Shown: positions 27,260-38,040, numbered from the stretch's first letter. The stretch: DNA of 64,000 nucleotides from Metabacillus malikii (GCF_030813355.1 NZ_JAUSUD010000022.1:1-64000), one strand, 5' to 3'. Numbers and translations: made by a program. The notes: a model not told the origin generated them from the sequence alone.

Positions 27260-27505
27260 TGCGAGACTCCTGCGGCATGCGTGGGAGAGGTGAGACGTGA
27301 GCAGGCGTTTACGCTGAGGAGAAAGAAAAGCGTAGGCGGCTTGCCCATCGACGTACAAACTGAAGGGGCATCGACTAAAGATTTAGGAATCACGATGAGC
27401 CGAATGGCGAATCGATGATGACTTATCGTAGGGAGAAGACCTGAAGTTTGCTTGTTCGTGCCGCAAGGAGCTATGAAGCTCACCACCCCGCGGAAAGCGA
27501 GTACT
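27260..27505. repeat. Interrupted inverted copy of the GC-richer repeat
   Basis: Bases 27260-27322 (TGCGAGACTCCTGCGG.. to ..CTGAGGAGA) and 27484-27505 (CACCCCGCGGAAAGCGAGTACT) are the reverse complement of the repeat core at 13735-13827. They are separated by about 160 bases absent from that copy. The inserted segment contains GCATCGACTAAAGATTTAGG and a part that recurs at 13370-13443. It is non-coding; the frame across it has no ribosome site. The rest of 27183-27681 shows no gene. Confidence 0.7.
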
Positions 27506-27681
27506 GTAGCGGAGACAAAGCCTGAACAGACAAATCAGTTAAAAGCAACAATGTTTACAAAAACACCCTTTTATTAAAAAATTAGACTATTCTTACTATT
27601 TTTATGGTCATTTATCTATAACACTATTAAACTAATAATATATTCAAAAATATTAATCACATGTGAAAGGTGGCTTTATCT

Positions 27682-28482
27682 ATGCAGGCTAATATAGAAA
27701 GCAAGATACATAACCATTACGATAAATACCCAACGTCAATTACTGAAATTTTAAAAACCTGTATCACTTCTTCTAATTCTAGTCAAAATGTTGATGAATT
27801 AATAGAAAGCTTACCTAAGATGGAGGTTCTTAACCTTTACTTTCAGCATACTAATCAGCCTTTAACTGGTCAGCATTTCCGAAAGATTGTTTACTATGTT
27901 TTTGGTATGGACTTAGATTATATATCGAATGAAGGAGAAGGTGCAAAACTATCGGTATATCCTGACGAAGTAATGGATGGGATGAGGAAAGCTCTGAATC
28001 ATAAGCAATTACCGACAGCTGAGTTAGATAAGGAAATTATGTCGTTAACAAAGGCAGAAGTTATGGACATTTATATCGATTATTTTCGGGTACAATCACA
28101 TGAAGAGGTCATTAGAATATTAAATCTTATTTATGGAGTTAACTTAAGAGGACTATCTACATTAGAAAATTCTCGTATTACTCTTTATACGAAAAAGCAA
28201 TGGCTTTTTAGGAAAACGACAAATTTATTTGAAATCCATACAGGGAAAGGCGATATTGATGTGACAATCCTTCCCACTGCTTATTTTATTGAAAATACTG
28301 GTATAAACGATATACCTAACTTTCTTAAAACTCAACTTTCTGATTTAGGATTTATTCAACTAGAAGGAAAGCTTGGTCTGTACTATTCTAACCCAAATGG
28401 TGAAACAGTTTCCGACCAGTTTAAACTCCTGACAATAAATACAATTAGAAAGGCCATTGATACAGAATATAAAAATCTTTAA
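27682..28482 (+). CDS. Hypothetical protein with a tandem helical repeat
   Basis: 266 residues from ATG 27682 (AAAGGTGG 8 bases before). GTG 27670 overlaps the ribosome site. I do not recognise the family. Residues near 50-90 (LPKMEVLNLYFQHTNQP.. IVYYVFGMDLDYIS) and near 110-150 (LTKAEVMDIYIDYFRVQ.. ILNLIYGVNLRGLS) are clear repeats of one about 40-residue unit. The C-terminal third (WLFRKTTNLFEIHTGKGDIDVTILPTAYF) is different, mixed beta. There is no signal or membrane segment. Single gene between repeats and pectin genes, ending at a shared terminator. Confidence 0.7.
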   Translation: MQANIESKIHNHYDKYPTSITEILKTCITSSNSSQNVDELIESLPKMEVLNLYFQHTNQPLTGQHFRKIVYYVFGMDLDYISNEGEGAKLSVYPDEVMDGMRKALNHKQLPTAELDKEIMSLTKAEVMDIYIDYFRVQSHEEVIRILNLIYGVNLRGLSTLENSRITLYTKKQWLFRKTTNLFEIHTGKGDIDVTILPTAYFIENTGINDIPNFLKTQLSDLGFIQLEGKLGLYYSNPNGETVSDQFKLLTINTIRKAIDTEYKNL

Positions 28483-28512
28483 GGTTTCATTTCTCACCTG
28501 ATATATAAAATG

Positions 28513-28546
28513 AAAAGAATAACCTCAAAAAAGCGGTTATTCTTTT
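28513..28546. terminator. Bidirectional terminator
   Basis: AAAAGAATAACC (28513-28524) and GGTTATTCTTTT (28535-28546) form a 12-bp stem between converging genes. The right arm overlaps the last codons and stop of the esterase gene. Confidence 0.75.
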
Positions 28547-29235
28547 ATATACTTTATTAAAGGTATGTTTTGTTCTCTCAGTGCCTCTATGACAAGTTTT
28601 GCCACTTCAAATGCACCTTTTTCACAAAAATGAGTATTATCCTCAATTCCATCAGGGTAATTTTCCTCTACATCAGGTGGAAAAATAGTGAAAAGAGATT
28701 TTGATTCCTCCACACCGAGTGTTTCATAAAGCACCTTTGTTTTTTTCCAGAGGTCAATGAGTGTTACATCAAGATTTTTAGCTACCTGTTTCATCGCTAT
28801 AGGGTATTCACCTAATGTATTTACGACGAATCCATTTTCATCAAATTTTCTGCGATGTACAGAAGTAAGTAATATTGGAGTCGCTCCTTTTTCTCTCGCT
28901 CCAAAAATATATTGCTGTAAACAAGATTGATAGGTAGTAAAAGGTTCTGTTCCATACGATTTTTGATCATTATGACCAAATTGGACGAATAAATAATCTC
29001 CTTCTTGAATACTATCAAGTATTTTAGTCAATCGACCTTCTTCAATAAAACTGTTAGAGCTTCTCCCACCTTTTGCTTCATTGTGTACAGTCAGTTCATT
29101 TGTAAAAAACTGTTGAAACACTTGACCCCAGCCTGCCATAGGCGCTTCATGCTTAGGACAATTCGCTACAGTGGAATCACCTGCTAAGTAAATTGAAATT
29201 GGTTTAATTGTTTCTGACATATGAAATATATTCAC
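28537..29235 (-). CDS. rhgT: Rhamnogalacturonan acetylesterase (SGNH/GDSL)
   Basis: Removes acetyl groups from rhamnogalacturonan. About 230 residues, SGNH hydrolase: YLAGDSTVAN (block I nucleophile Ser), AKGGRSS (block II Gly), VQFGHNDQ (block III Asn) and DNTHFCEKGA (block V Asp-His). No signal peptide, so it acts on imported oligosaccharides, like B. subtilis RhgT/YesT-group enzymes. GTG 29235 has AAGGGG 6 bases before it; ATG 29220 is the alternative. Last gene of the pectin series. Confidence 0.88.
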   Translation of the reverse strand: MNIFHMSETIKPISIYLAGDSTVANCPKHEAPMAGWGQVFQQFFTNELTVHNEAKGGRSSNSFIEEGRLTKILDSIQEGDYLFVQFGHNDQKSYGTEPFTTYQSCLQQYIFGAREKGATPILLTSVHRRKFDENGFVVNTLGEYPIAMKQVAKNLDVTLIDLWKKTKVLYETLGVEESKSLFTIFPPDVEENYPDGIEDNTHFCEKGAFEVAKLVIEALREQNIPLIKYIKE

Positions 29236-29263
29236 CTCGTTCCCCTTATTAAAAATTAGTATA

Positions 29264-30298
29264 CTAGCTATATAGTTGTTTACTAGATTTTAATAATTCC
29301 GCTAAAAAAACAAGTGTTAAGCCTTGACCCCAGCCTTGAATACGCTTATATGGTACATGTTTATATCCGTCAGCATCGTTCATAACTGCTGTTCCAGCGG
29401 ATACTTTTGATACTTTTCCATCATCTTCAATCTCATTGACAATTCCATTAATCGATTTTTGGATATATTTATTATAAAGAGTACCTCTTGTAATCAACGC
29501 TGCTGCAATAGCCGATGAGCCTGAAACTTCTAGGTAAGAAGTTGAATCATTGACAATCGTATGCCATAACCCTGATTCATCTTGCAGTCTTACTAATGAA
29601 CTTAATTGGTCACGCAATGAACAATCAATGATCATATAGGATGGATGCTGTACTTCAACGAGCTCTAACGCTTTTGCCATCGTCAATGCAGCCCAACCAT
29701 TGCCACGGGCCCAATAGATAGATGACATATGGTTTTTAGCGATATTGTCCCAACCATGATAATATAAGTTTGTTATCGGGTCTTGTAAAAAGTCCTCGTG
29801 ACCGTGATATTGCTTTAAGCCATCCTCGAAATAATCTTCACGATTTAATAGTTTCCCAACCCGTAATAAAAAGAGTCCAGCCATCATCATCGTATCTACC
29901 CAAGCTTGTTCTGGGAAAACATCTTTAACTGAATTCACAGTATGTTGGAATATCCCATCGGCAAAACGTGGGGCGTCGTTCTTTAAGTACTCAGCCATTT
30001 CCATAATAACTTCCAAGTACTTATCATCTTCAGTAACCTTATATAGTGTAATTAATGAATGTCCAATCGATACTCCATTAATAGAAAGTCGTGGTAAGCC
30101 ATCCTCAAGCCACTCATCAACCCAACCTTTTAACAAATCAATATACTCTTGTTTTTCTGTTGCTTCATACGCTTCTGCAACGCCGTAAAATGCAACTCCA
30201 CCAGGCCAGTCCCAATTAAAGTCCATTTGAAATGTTCGATTTACTACTTTATCAATTACTAAACGAATTTCTTCTTCATTAAATTGTAATTTCGGCAT
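29264..30298 (-). CDS. yesR: Unsaturated rhamnogalacturonyl hydrolase, GH105
   Basis: Cleaves the unsaturated galacturonyl residue from rhamnogalacturonan disaccharides made by lyases. 344 residues, the length of B. subtilis YesR. An (alpha/alpha)6 barrel is suggested by repeated helical blocks. WDWPGGVAFYGVAEAYEAT, EQAWVDTMMMAG (catalytic Asp) and YWARGNGWAALTMAKALE are GH105 motifs. Cytoplasmic. Start ATG with AGGAGGAG. 28 bases before the esterase gene, 22 after the lipoprotein gene. Confidence 0.9.
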   Translation of the reverse strand: MPKLQFNEEEIRLVIDKVVNRTFQMDFNWDWPGGVAFYGVAEAYEATEKQEYIDLLKGWVDEWLEDGLPRLSINGVSIGHSLITLYKVTEDDKYLEVIMEMAEYLKNDAPRFADGIFQHTVNSVKDVFPEQAWVDTMMMAGLFLLRVGKLLNREDYFEDGLKQYHGHEDFLQDPITNLYYHGWDNIAKNHMSSIYWARGNGWAALTMAKALELVEVQHPSYMIIDCSLRDQLSSLVRLQDESGLWHTIVNDSTSYLEVSGSSAIAAALITRGTLYNKYIQKSINGIVNEIEDDGKVSKVSAGTAVMNDADGYKHVPYKRIQGWGQGLTLVFLAELLKSSKQLYS

Positions 30299-30320
30299 AA
30301 CCTACTCCTCCTAGATAAGT

Positions 30321-31628
<1,308 letters not shown>

Positions 31629-31711
31629 TTAAGCTAAATCAAACAAGTGAAGAACACAAGATGATATTTCTATTAATGACGGATATGCTACTTTTAACCT
31701 ATAACATCATT

Positions 31712-32341
31712 TCATTGTTGCATGAATTGATACTTACGATTGATTTTATTAAATGCATTAATTGCAGGCTTTACAATTGCTAGTGCTATTACATTCCCAC
31801 TACATACAATCATTAGTGGTGGTCCATACGAAAGAAGAAATAATAAACCCGATGTACCAACTAACATCGTACAAGTTGAAATTGGATTCATAATCATGAC
31901 AAAAAACGAACTTTTTAATAATTGTGAAATTTTCATTTCGTAGTGAACATACATTGGGAAAATATAAAACAGCATACAAGCAAACAGAAGCGTCACGATA
32001 AAAAATGGGGCAGTTAGTAGTTGTTTCATATCTGTCGTATGTTGTAAATAAATATAGTCGATGAAAAGAACACAACTAATTAGCAAAATCCATAGACCGA
32101 GAATGTTGCTCTTCATAAATTCATGTCGGTAAGATTGCCAGAAAGTCTTCGTAATGGAAATATCTAATTCACCTAATGCCCATTTACGAACGACAGCAAA
32201 CATTGCAACTGTAGCGGGGAAAAATCCAAAGACAAACAATCCAATTACCGTGAAAAAAAGCCACAATAAGTTTAGCAATGCTAATCTAGTTATCCACTCA
32301 AAAATACTATTAATCCCACCTAAAAATCCAGTTGTCTCCAT
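31712..32341 (-). CDS. yesL: YesL family membrane protein (DUF624)
   Basis: 209 residues with about five hydrophobic segments (near 20-45, 75-97, 108-130, 150-172, 175-195). NLLWLFFTVIGLFVFGFFPATVAMFAVVRKW is the DUF624 N-terminal signature, with charged KPAINAFNKINRKY at the end. Role unknown; members occur repeatedly beside plant-polysaccharide ABC systems. GGAGGG before ATG. Confidence 0.85.
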   Translation of the reverse strand: METTGFLGGINSIFEWITRLALLNLLWLFFTVIGLFVFGFFPATVAMFAVVRKWALGELDISITKTFWQSYRHEFMKSNILGLWILLISCVLFIDYIYLQHTTDMKQLLTAPFFIVTLLFACMLFYIFPMYVHYEMKISQLLKSSFFVMIMNPISTCTMLVGTSGLLFLLSYGPPLMIVCSGNVIALAIVKPAINAFNKINRKYQFMQQ

Positions 32342-32379
32342 ACGTTTCCCTCCATCAAAATACCGACACTATCACTCTT

Positions 32380-34446
32380 TTATTTTTCGAGTTCTTCTCG
32401 ATTTGATAAACATGTATTCATTAATTTTTGATATAACGCTTCATCACCTAATTGTTTTGTTTTATTTGTAAGAAGCATGACTGACCTTTCCTCAGCAGTC
32501 GTTAAATATTGCTTCTCCCAATTGTAAAAGTTTGGGCCATCACCAAACATTCTTATATATTTTCTTAACGTCTCCAATGTATAGATTGTTAAGGTAACAT
32601 TTGTTAAACAATCATTTTCATAAAATCTTTTCCACTTTTCATTTAATGGGTTTTCCATCTTTTCTACTGTTTTGGATAATTCCTCGATAGCAGCATTAAC
32701 TAAAAGAAAGGCTTTAAAATAATGCTTTATTTTAAATTTTTCGAATGCCGTTGTTACATAGTAAACTGCTTGGCATCCGCTTTTATGAATTTGCACCTGC
32801 AAAAGTAATTGGTCTTGAAGTCTCTCTTTTTCAAGACTAGTTGATTTTTGGATTAGTTCAGTCAAGTTTGATAACAATGTTTCAAAACTTGGCAAGTGAT
32901 TTTTCACCTTTTTGTTGAACCAGGTACATTGTTCCTCGAAAGAGATGTTACCGGTTGCCCATTGAAGATTAGTTGCTGATTCATCCCCCTGTGTTATAAT
33001 CCATTGCTTCGTAATGTTTCGAATTGCGAAATGATAAAATTGCTCTCCGGCACGTTCATCTTCTTCTTCTCCATATTTAATAATGGCGTTGAAATATTCA
33101 TTTATAAGATTACACATCACGTCTGAATTGGTTGGATACGCTCTTGACACATAGTCTTTTAAAAATTGTGTTGAATCTACTCTTCCACTTTTCCACACTT
33201 GACTAAGCAATTCTAAAAACATTATATGTGGTCTTATATTTCCACAGTTTACAATGAGAAACTCATTCATATGATGTTGAAAAGCATTATCTAGTTCATC
33301 ATTAACGAATTGGATTGGATTCGGAAACATAGTTAAATGATTAGAAGCCTGTAAATCATAAAATGTAATATGATAGTAGATACCATGTGGTCCTCTATCG
33401 TTATGAGCTGGTATAGAGGAGATTCTTGGATTATCATTCCCCTGTCTTCTTGATACCATTTTCCCATAACCATTATCTGCCCATACTTTAATAACACCTT
33501 CAGGTAATGTTAAAAGTCCTTTTTTATATAAATCTGTAATTTCTCCGTACAAGTTCACACAGCAAATCGGATTTTCTTGAATATCATTAATCATTTTATA
33601 TTGGTCCATGATGATTTTCGAAATCAGCTGTCCTCGTTTTTTATCTGTGTCAAATGTCGGATCATCTAACCAAAATGGCCTGTCACCCTGTCCTCTAAAT
33701 CCGATATTCCAAATGACTTTGTTTGTTGTCTGTTCTAGAATTGCTTCTTTCCATAACTCTTTGAACAATGTTTCATTCTCGACATATGAAGGGTTTTTGT
33801 TTGGGAATACTCGACTAAACATTCTTGCCCCTAATGGTTCAGCATGATGATGTGTTATCCATAGTCCCATCCTTGAGGCAATTTTTTTATATGGTGAATG
33901 TTCAATATCAGTCCCAGGTATAACCATATTTCCCTGACAACGTAATAAAGCTTCAAAGATCATCTCCCATACATACGTATTCGAATTTTGATATGTCCAC
34001 TTTGAAAGGAGTACTTCATCATTGATAAACCAGCCTCTATACTTACACATATGTTTTTCAGAAACAAAATTTATAGGATGGATTTCGACTCTTCCCCTTT
34101 TCACTGGTTCGATATCATTCCAAAACCAAAACTTATCAACGCCTAGAAATGTTTCACTAATATGAAGAATGCCATAAACCATCCCTAATTCATCTGCTGA
34201 CGTGACGACCATCTCAGACAGATCATGAGAAAATCCAATTGAAAACTGTTCAGGACGTAAACCCTCATTATTCTCCTCATTTAGCAGAAGGCGGATTGTC
34301 GAGTTTCTAGTCATCTCCTCTTCATAGAATACTTTATTTTTATCCCTTTCCAATACATGTAAAAAGTGATTAATACTAGTTATATCGGGACCTTGATATT
34401 TAATATTCGTATCTTTATTGAGGATGAACATATCGTATTGACACAT
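32380..34446 (-). CDS. GH115-like glycosidase without signal peptide
   Basis: 688 residues, resembling family 115 (alpha-glucuronidases): CKYRGWFINDEVLLSKW, VWEMIFEALLRCQGNMVIPGTD, ASRMGLWITHHHAEPLG, WNIGFRGQGDRPFW and IPAHNDRGPHGIYYHITFYD follow the family order. Known members are often secreted and longer; this one has no signal peptide and would act on imported oligosaccharides. Its place among rhamnogalacturonan genes suggests it removes uronic acid side groups, though xylan-type glucuronoyl substrates are also possible. AAAGGGG before ATG; 4 bases after the permease stop. Confidence 0.75.
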   Translation of the reverse strand: MCQYDMFILNKDTNIKYQGPDITSINHFLHVLERDKNKVFYEEEMTRNSTIRLLLNEENNEGLRPEQFSIGFSHDLSEMVVTSADELGMVYGILHISETFLGVDKFWFWNDIEPVKRGRVEIHPINFVSEKHMCKYRGWFINDEVLLSKWTYQNSNTYVWEMIFEALLRCQGNMVIPGTDIEHSPYKKIASRMGLWITHHHAEPLGARMFSRVFPNKNPSYVENETLFKELWKEAILEQTTNKVIWNIGFRGQGDRPFWLDDPTFDTDKKRGQLISKIIMDQYKMINDIQENPICCVNLYGEITDLYKKGLLTLPEGVIKVWADNGYGKMVSRRQGNDNPRISSIPAHNDRGPHGIYYHITFYDLQASNHLTMFPNPIQFVNDELDNAFQHHMNEFLIVNCGNIRPHIMFLELLSQVWKSGRVDSTQFLKDYVSRAYPTNSDVMCNLINEYFNAIIKYGEEEDERAGEQFYHFAIRNITKQWIITQGDESATNLQWATGNISFEEQCTWFNKKVKNHLPSFETLLSNLTELIQKSTSLEKERLQDQLLLQVQIHKSGCQAVYYVTTAFEKFKIKHYFKAFLLVNAAIEELSKTVEKMENPLNEKWKRFYENDCLTNVTLTIYTLETLRKYIRMFGDGPNFYNWEKQYLTTAEERSVMLLTNKTKQLGDEALYQKLMNTCLSNREELEK

Positions 34447-34450
34447 ATTT

Positions 34451-35344
34451 TTACCCCTTTAACCCACTAGTGCTAATCCCTTCAACAACATGGCGTTGGA
34501 ATAAAAAGAAGATAACGAATACCGGTATTAAAGAAACGATTGACATTGCAAACATGGCTCCCCAGTTTGAAACAGAATCATTACTTAAGAACATATTTAG
34601 CGCCATTGAAACAGTATATTTCGCCGGATTATTTAAGTATAATACTGGTCCTAATAAGTTATCCCATGTCCAATAGAATGAGAAGATTGAAACAGTTGCT
34701 AATGCAGGTTTTATTAAAGGCAGTATAATTTTGTAAAAGATTTTAAACGTGTTACATCCATCAATTGTCGCTGCTTCATCCAATTCTCGGGGTATAGTTC
34801 GGATAAATTGTACTAATAAGAAAATGAAAAATGGATGTCCGAAATATGCAGGAATTGCAATTGGCTTTATTGAATCTAGCCATCCTAACTGAGCAAAAAT
34901 AATATATTGCGGGATCATAACAACTTCATAAGGAAGCATAAGTGTGACCATCATGATTGCAAACCAAAAATTTTTTCCAAAGAATTGTAATCTCGCAAAA
35001 CCAAATGCAATAAAAGCTGAAGAAATCACTTGCCCAATCATTGTAAAGAAAACTAATACAACCGTGTTTTTAATAAATAATCCAAATGAATTTCCACCGA
35101 TTCCTTCCCAACCTTGAGTAAAGTTATTAAAAGTCCACGTTTCAGGAATCAATTGTTTAGCTGTTAAAAAAATCGTCTCCGTCGGTTTGAATGAACTCAT
35201 TAGGAGCCAAATAACCGGATATAGCATTAATAATGCAAAGCCACCGACAAGTATGTGATAAATCCACCACCTAGGTGACTTTAGGTTAGATGCTTTAACA
35301 ATAGGAGGACTTGTGACTGTTTTTACATTTGTACTTGAACTCAT
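34451..35344 (-). CDS. yesQ: ABC sugar permease, YesQ-like
   Basis: 297 residues, MalG-type inner permease with six membrane segments. The EAA loop reads ELDEAATIDGCNTFKIFYKIILPLIKP. The N-terminal segment HILVGGFALLMLYPVIWLLMSSF is typical. It pairs with the upstream YesP; no ATPase is in the locus, so a shared MsmX-type ATPase elsewhere must serve it (known for such systems in Bacillus). GGAAGGGGTG-type site; 3 bases after yesP. Confidence 0.92.
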   Translation of the reverse strand: MSSSTNVKTVTSPPIVKASNLKSPRWWIYHILVGGFALLMLYPVIWLLMSSFKPTETIFLTAKQLIPETWTFNNFTQGWEGIGGNSFGLFIKNTVVLVFFTMIGQVISSAFIAFGFARLQFFGKNFWFAIMMVTLMLPYEVVMIPQYIIFAQLGWLDSIKPIAIPAYFGHPFFIFLLVQFIRTIPRELDEAATIDGCNTFKIFYKIILPLIKPALATVSIFSFYWTWDNLLGPVLYLNNPAKYTVSMALNMFLSNDSVSNWGAMFAMSIVSLIPVFVIFFLFQRHVVEGISTSGLKG

Positions 35345-35347
35345 CCG

Positions 35348-36247
35348 TTATTTCACCCCTTCTGATTCATAATGCACCCAGAATTTAGATGTATAGAAAA
35401 TGATAGCTGTTAAAAGACCAACAATAATTAACATGATCCACGCCATCGCAGATGCATAACCCATATTGAAGAATTCAAATCCTTGAATGAAAAGATAGAG
35501 TGAATATAGGAGTGTACCATCTAATGGACCACCAGTCCCTTTAGAAATGATAAACGCAGGTACAAATGTCATAAATGCTGCGATTGTTTGCATAATCGTA
35601 TTAAATAAGATAACTGGACTTAACATTGGTAACGTAATTTTCATGAATTTCTGCCAATAATTAGCTCCATCAACACTAGCTGCTTCATAATATGTTGCTG
35701 GAATTCCCTTTAAACCAGCAAGGAATATTAACATCGATGAGCCAAATTGCCATACAGATAAAAAGATTAACATCCATAGTGCTGCAGTCGGGTCACCGAA
35801 CCAGCGTACATCTGGGATACCTAATAAGTTTAATAAAATATTGACGATTCCTTCATCACCGAAAATATTTCTCCACATGATAGCAACAGCAACGCTACCA
35901 CCAATTAAAGACGGTAGATAAAACAAAGTTCGATATAGTCCTACGGCACGAGAGGCTGTATTTAAAATCATGGCAATAAGAAGGGCAAAACCAAGTCTTA
36001 ATGGTACCCCTGCCAAAACATAAATTAAGGTGACCTTTAACGATTGCCAATATCTTGGATCCTGTGTAAACATTTTTTGATAGTTTTCCAAACCAATCCA
36101 AACAGGTGCACCAAATAGATTGTACTTTGTAAACGATAAATACAGTGAGGTAACTATTGGGATTAGTGTAAATGCCAAGAACCCTATAACAAAGGGACTA
36201 ATAAATAAGTATCCCTTTAAGTTTTGTCTAATAGCTTGAGCACTCAT
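35348..36247 (-). CDS. yesP: ABC sugar permease, YesP-like
   Basis: 299 residues, MalF-type permease with six membrane segments. Begins KGYLFISPFVIGFLAFTLIPIVTSLYLSFTKYN, and the EAA loop is TYYEAASVDGANYWQKFMKITLPMLSP. AAAGGA lies ahead of ATG. It forms the channel for rhamnogalacturonan oligosaccharides with YesQ. It is separated from its binding protein gene by a long hairpin (36333-36447), which may lower its expression relative to that protein. Confidence 0.92.
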   Translation of the reverse strand: MSAQAIRQNLKGYLFISPFVIGFLAFTLIPIVTSLYLSFTKYNLFGAPVWIGLENYQKMFTQDPRYWQSLKVTLIYVLAGVPLRLGFALLIAMILNTASRAVGLYRTLFYLPSLIGGSVAVAIMWRNIFGDEGIVNILLNLLGIPDVRWFGDPTAALWMLIFLSVWQFGSSMLIFLAGLKGIPATYYEAASVDGANYWQKFMKITLPMLSPVILFNTIMQTIAAFMTFVPAFIISKGTGGPLDGTLLYSLYLFIQGFEFFNMGYASAMAWIMLIIVGLLTAIIFYTSKFWVHYESEGVK

Positions 36248-36332
36248 ATAATCATTTCCTTTCTCGGCTCGTTAACCTTCAAAATAAGAATGACTCAGGA
36301 TAATATAAGAAGTTGCATAATCTCAGAAAACA

Positions 36333-36447
36333 GGGAGTGACTCATAAAGGTCTGTTTCCTTTAACTAATACATTTATAGACTACATGCCTTAAGCCTTTA
36401 TCCATATATGTATTCTAAGGAACTGCCCCTTTGGTTTTGAGTCACCC
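36333..36447 (-). terminator. Long hairpin, GTGACTCA family copy B
   Basis: GGGAGTGACTCA (36333-36344) faces TGAGTCACCC (36438-36447). Inside, AAAGGtctGTTTCCTT pairs with AAGGAACtgccCCTTT, then TAATACAT with ATGTATT, making about 115 bases of near-continuous stem. It lies right after yesO and before yesP on the minus strand. No long T-run, so it may act as a partial terminator or mRNA end stabiliser. Confidence 0.6.
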
Positions 36448-36515
36448 ACCTACTTAATGCGTTTACATATTTCCACTAGTTATTGTCGAGCCACTCTTAT
36501 CAATCAAAAGATTGT

Positions 36516-37817
36516 TTATTTATTTTGTGATAAGATACTTTCTGCTTGTTGTCTAAATTGTTTAGCAGCATCCTTCACTTCAAGTTGCCCATAAGACATT
36601 TGTTCACTTAAGTTATCAAGCATTTCAATTACTTCACCAGCACCAATTGGATCTGGACCATCAAATTCTGAACTATTTTGTTCCGCCCATTCTACACTAT
36701 CGAACACTAATGTTTGTTCAGGAGTTAACTCAGATTTTAATGCTTCTTTAACAGCAGATGAGCCTGGAACACCACGGTCACCAAGAATGATTTTATTAGC
36801 TTCTATATCATTCACAAAGTAGTCGATGAATTTTGCTGCTTCTTCTTGGTGTTTAGAATTTTCAGCTACTGACCAGAACATACTTGGTTTTAAATATAAG
36901 CCGTCACTTGCATTAGGTCCTGGCATATTGTGAATTTTTAATGGTCGATTGGCAACTTGCTGTAAGCCGACAAATTGATTAGACCATTGCCAAATACCAA
37001 TTGCATCTTGTGTTACGACAGGGTCATCTTCAATACCTTTTAATTGTGCAAGATAATCAGGTGTTGGAACTGCTTTATCCTTCACTAGTCCAGACGTCAT
37101 TTCGAAGAAGTCGATAAATAATTGGTCGTCATCATAGCCTAATCCAGTACCATCTTTACTATATAAAGATTTTCCTAGTGTTCTTAAGTAGTAGTTAAAG
37201 AACACATCTGCTTTCATACCTGTATCAACGTATAATCCAGCATCTTTTGCTTTTTTAGCTAGTTCTTTATAGTCATCCCAAGTCCAATCTTCTTCAAGAC
37301 TATCTACCCCTACCTTTTTCAATAACTCAGGGTCATAATTGAATCCAACGACGTTTACCCCTGCATTAAATCCGTATAGCTTATCATCGATTTTTCCACC
37401 ATTGATATAATTTTCAGTGAAATTTGTTGTATCAATTTGCTCACCAATAAATGGAGATAAATCAGCTAATTGTCCGTTTTCAGCATATTGTGAGAAATAT
37501 GACAAGTCCATTTGAATAATGTCAGGTAATTGATTAGCAGAAGCTTGTGGTGCTAACTTTTTCCAGTAATCATCCCAGCTTGCATACTCTGCTTGAATTT
37601 TCACATTAGGATTCTTCTCCTCGTACTTTTTGATTACTTCAAGTGTATAATCATTTCGCGTTTGCTCACCCCACCAAGCGATTCGAAGGGTAATTTTCCC
37701 ATCTTTATCTTTACCAGAATTAGAACTAGACCCCCCTGATGAGCTTGTTCCTCCACTACAAGCAGCCATTGAAAACACCATAAAAACCGCTAAAAATAAC
37801 ACCAAGAATTTCTTCAT
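36516..37817 (-). CDS. yesO: Solute-binding lipoprotein, YesO-like
   Basis: 433 residues from ATG 37817 (GGGGG 6 bases ahead; ATG 37823 abuts it). Signal peptide with lipobox SMAAC, Ser/Gly-rich spacer, then ITLRIAWWGEQTRNDYTLEVIKKYEEKNPNV of family 1 binding proteins. Anchored outside the membrane, it delivers rhamnogalacturonan oligomers to YesPQ. A cre site in the leader implies glucose repression, and the upstream YesMN pair probably activates it. Confidence 0.92.
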   Translation of the reverse strand: MKKFLVLFLAVFMVFSMAACSGGTSSSGGSSSNSGKDKDGKITLRIAWWGEQTRNDYTLEVIKKYEEKNPNVKIQAEYASWDDYWKKLAPQASANQLPDIIQMDLSYFSQYAENGQLADLSPFIGEQIDTTNFTENYINGGKIDDKLYGFNAGVNVVGFNYDPELLKKVGVDSLEEDWTWDDYKELAKKAKDAGLYVDTGMKADVFFNYYLRTLGKSLYSKDGTGLGYDDDQLFIDFFEMTSGLVKDKAVPTPDYLAQLKGIEDDPVVTQDAIGIWQWSNQFVGLQQVANRPLKIHNMPGPNASDGLYLKPSMFWSVAENSKHQEEAAKFIDYFVNDIEANKIILGDRGVPGSSAVKEALKSELTPEQTLVFDSVEWAEQNSSEFDGPDPIGAGEVIEMLDNLSEQMSYGQLEVKDAAKQFRQQAESILSQNK

Positions 37818-37836
37818 TTTCATCCCCCTTTTTTAT

Positions 37837-37850
37837 TGTTAACGCTTACA
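37837..37850 (-). promoter_or_regulatory. cre (CcpA) site upstream of yesO
   Basis: TGTAAGCGTTAACA on the minus strand, a full match to TGWAANCGNTNWCA, 20-33 bases before the yesO start. Confidence 0.85.
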
Positions 37851-38001
37851 AGTACTATTCTAGAGCCTTTTTCCTGTCATTTGAATTGAAAAATCAGACA
37901 TAAATGTTTAAAAAACAGAGTTTTCATCGTTTCTACACATTGATGAACCTTTATTGGACTAAATATTAATAAATACATCGGATGAAATTGTACTCCGAAA
38001 T

Positions 38002-38030
38002 AAAAAAAACCATTACCAAATAGATAATGG
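38002..38030 (-). terminator. Terminator after yesN
   Basis: CCATTA (38010-38015) and TAATGG (38025-38030) form the stem, with a U-run on the minus strand (A-run 38002-38009). It separates regulator transcripts from transporter transcripts. Confidence 0.7.
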
Positions 38031-38040
38031 ATGTGTACTT

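Noticed and set aside
27091-27486. 131-codon open frame on the minus strand
   Set aside because: It spans the interrupted repeat and the uxaC operators and promoter; it has no ribosome site.
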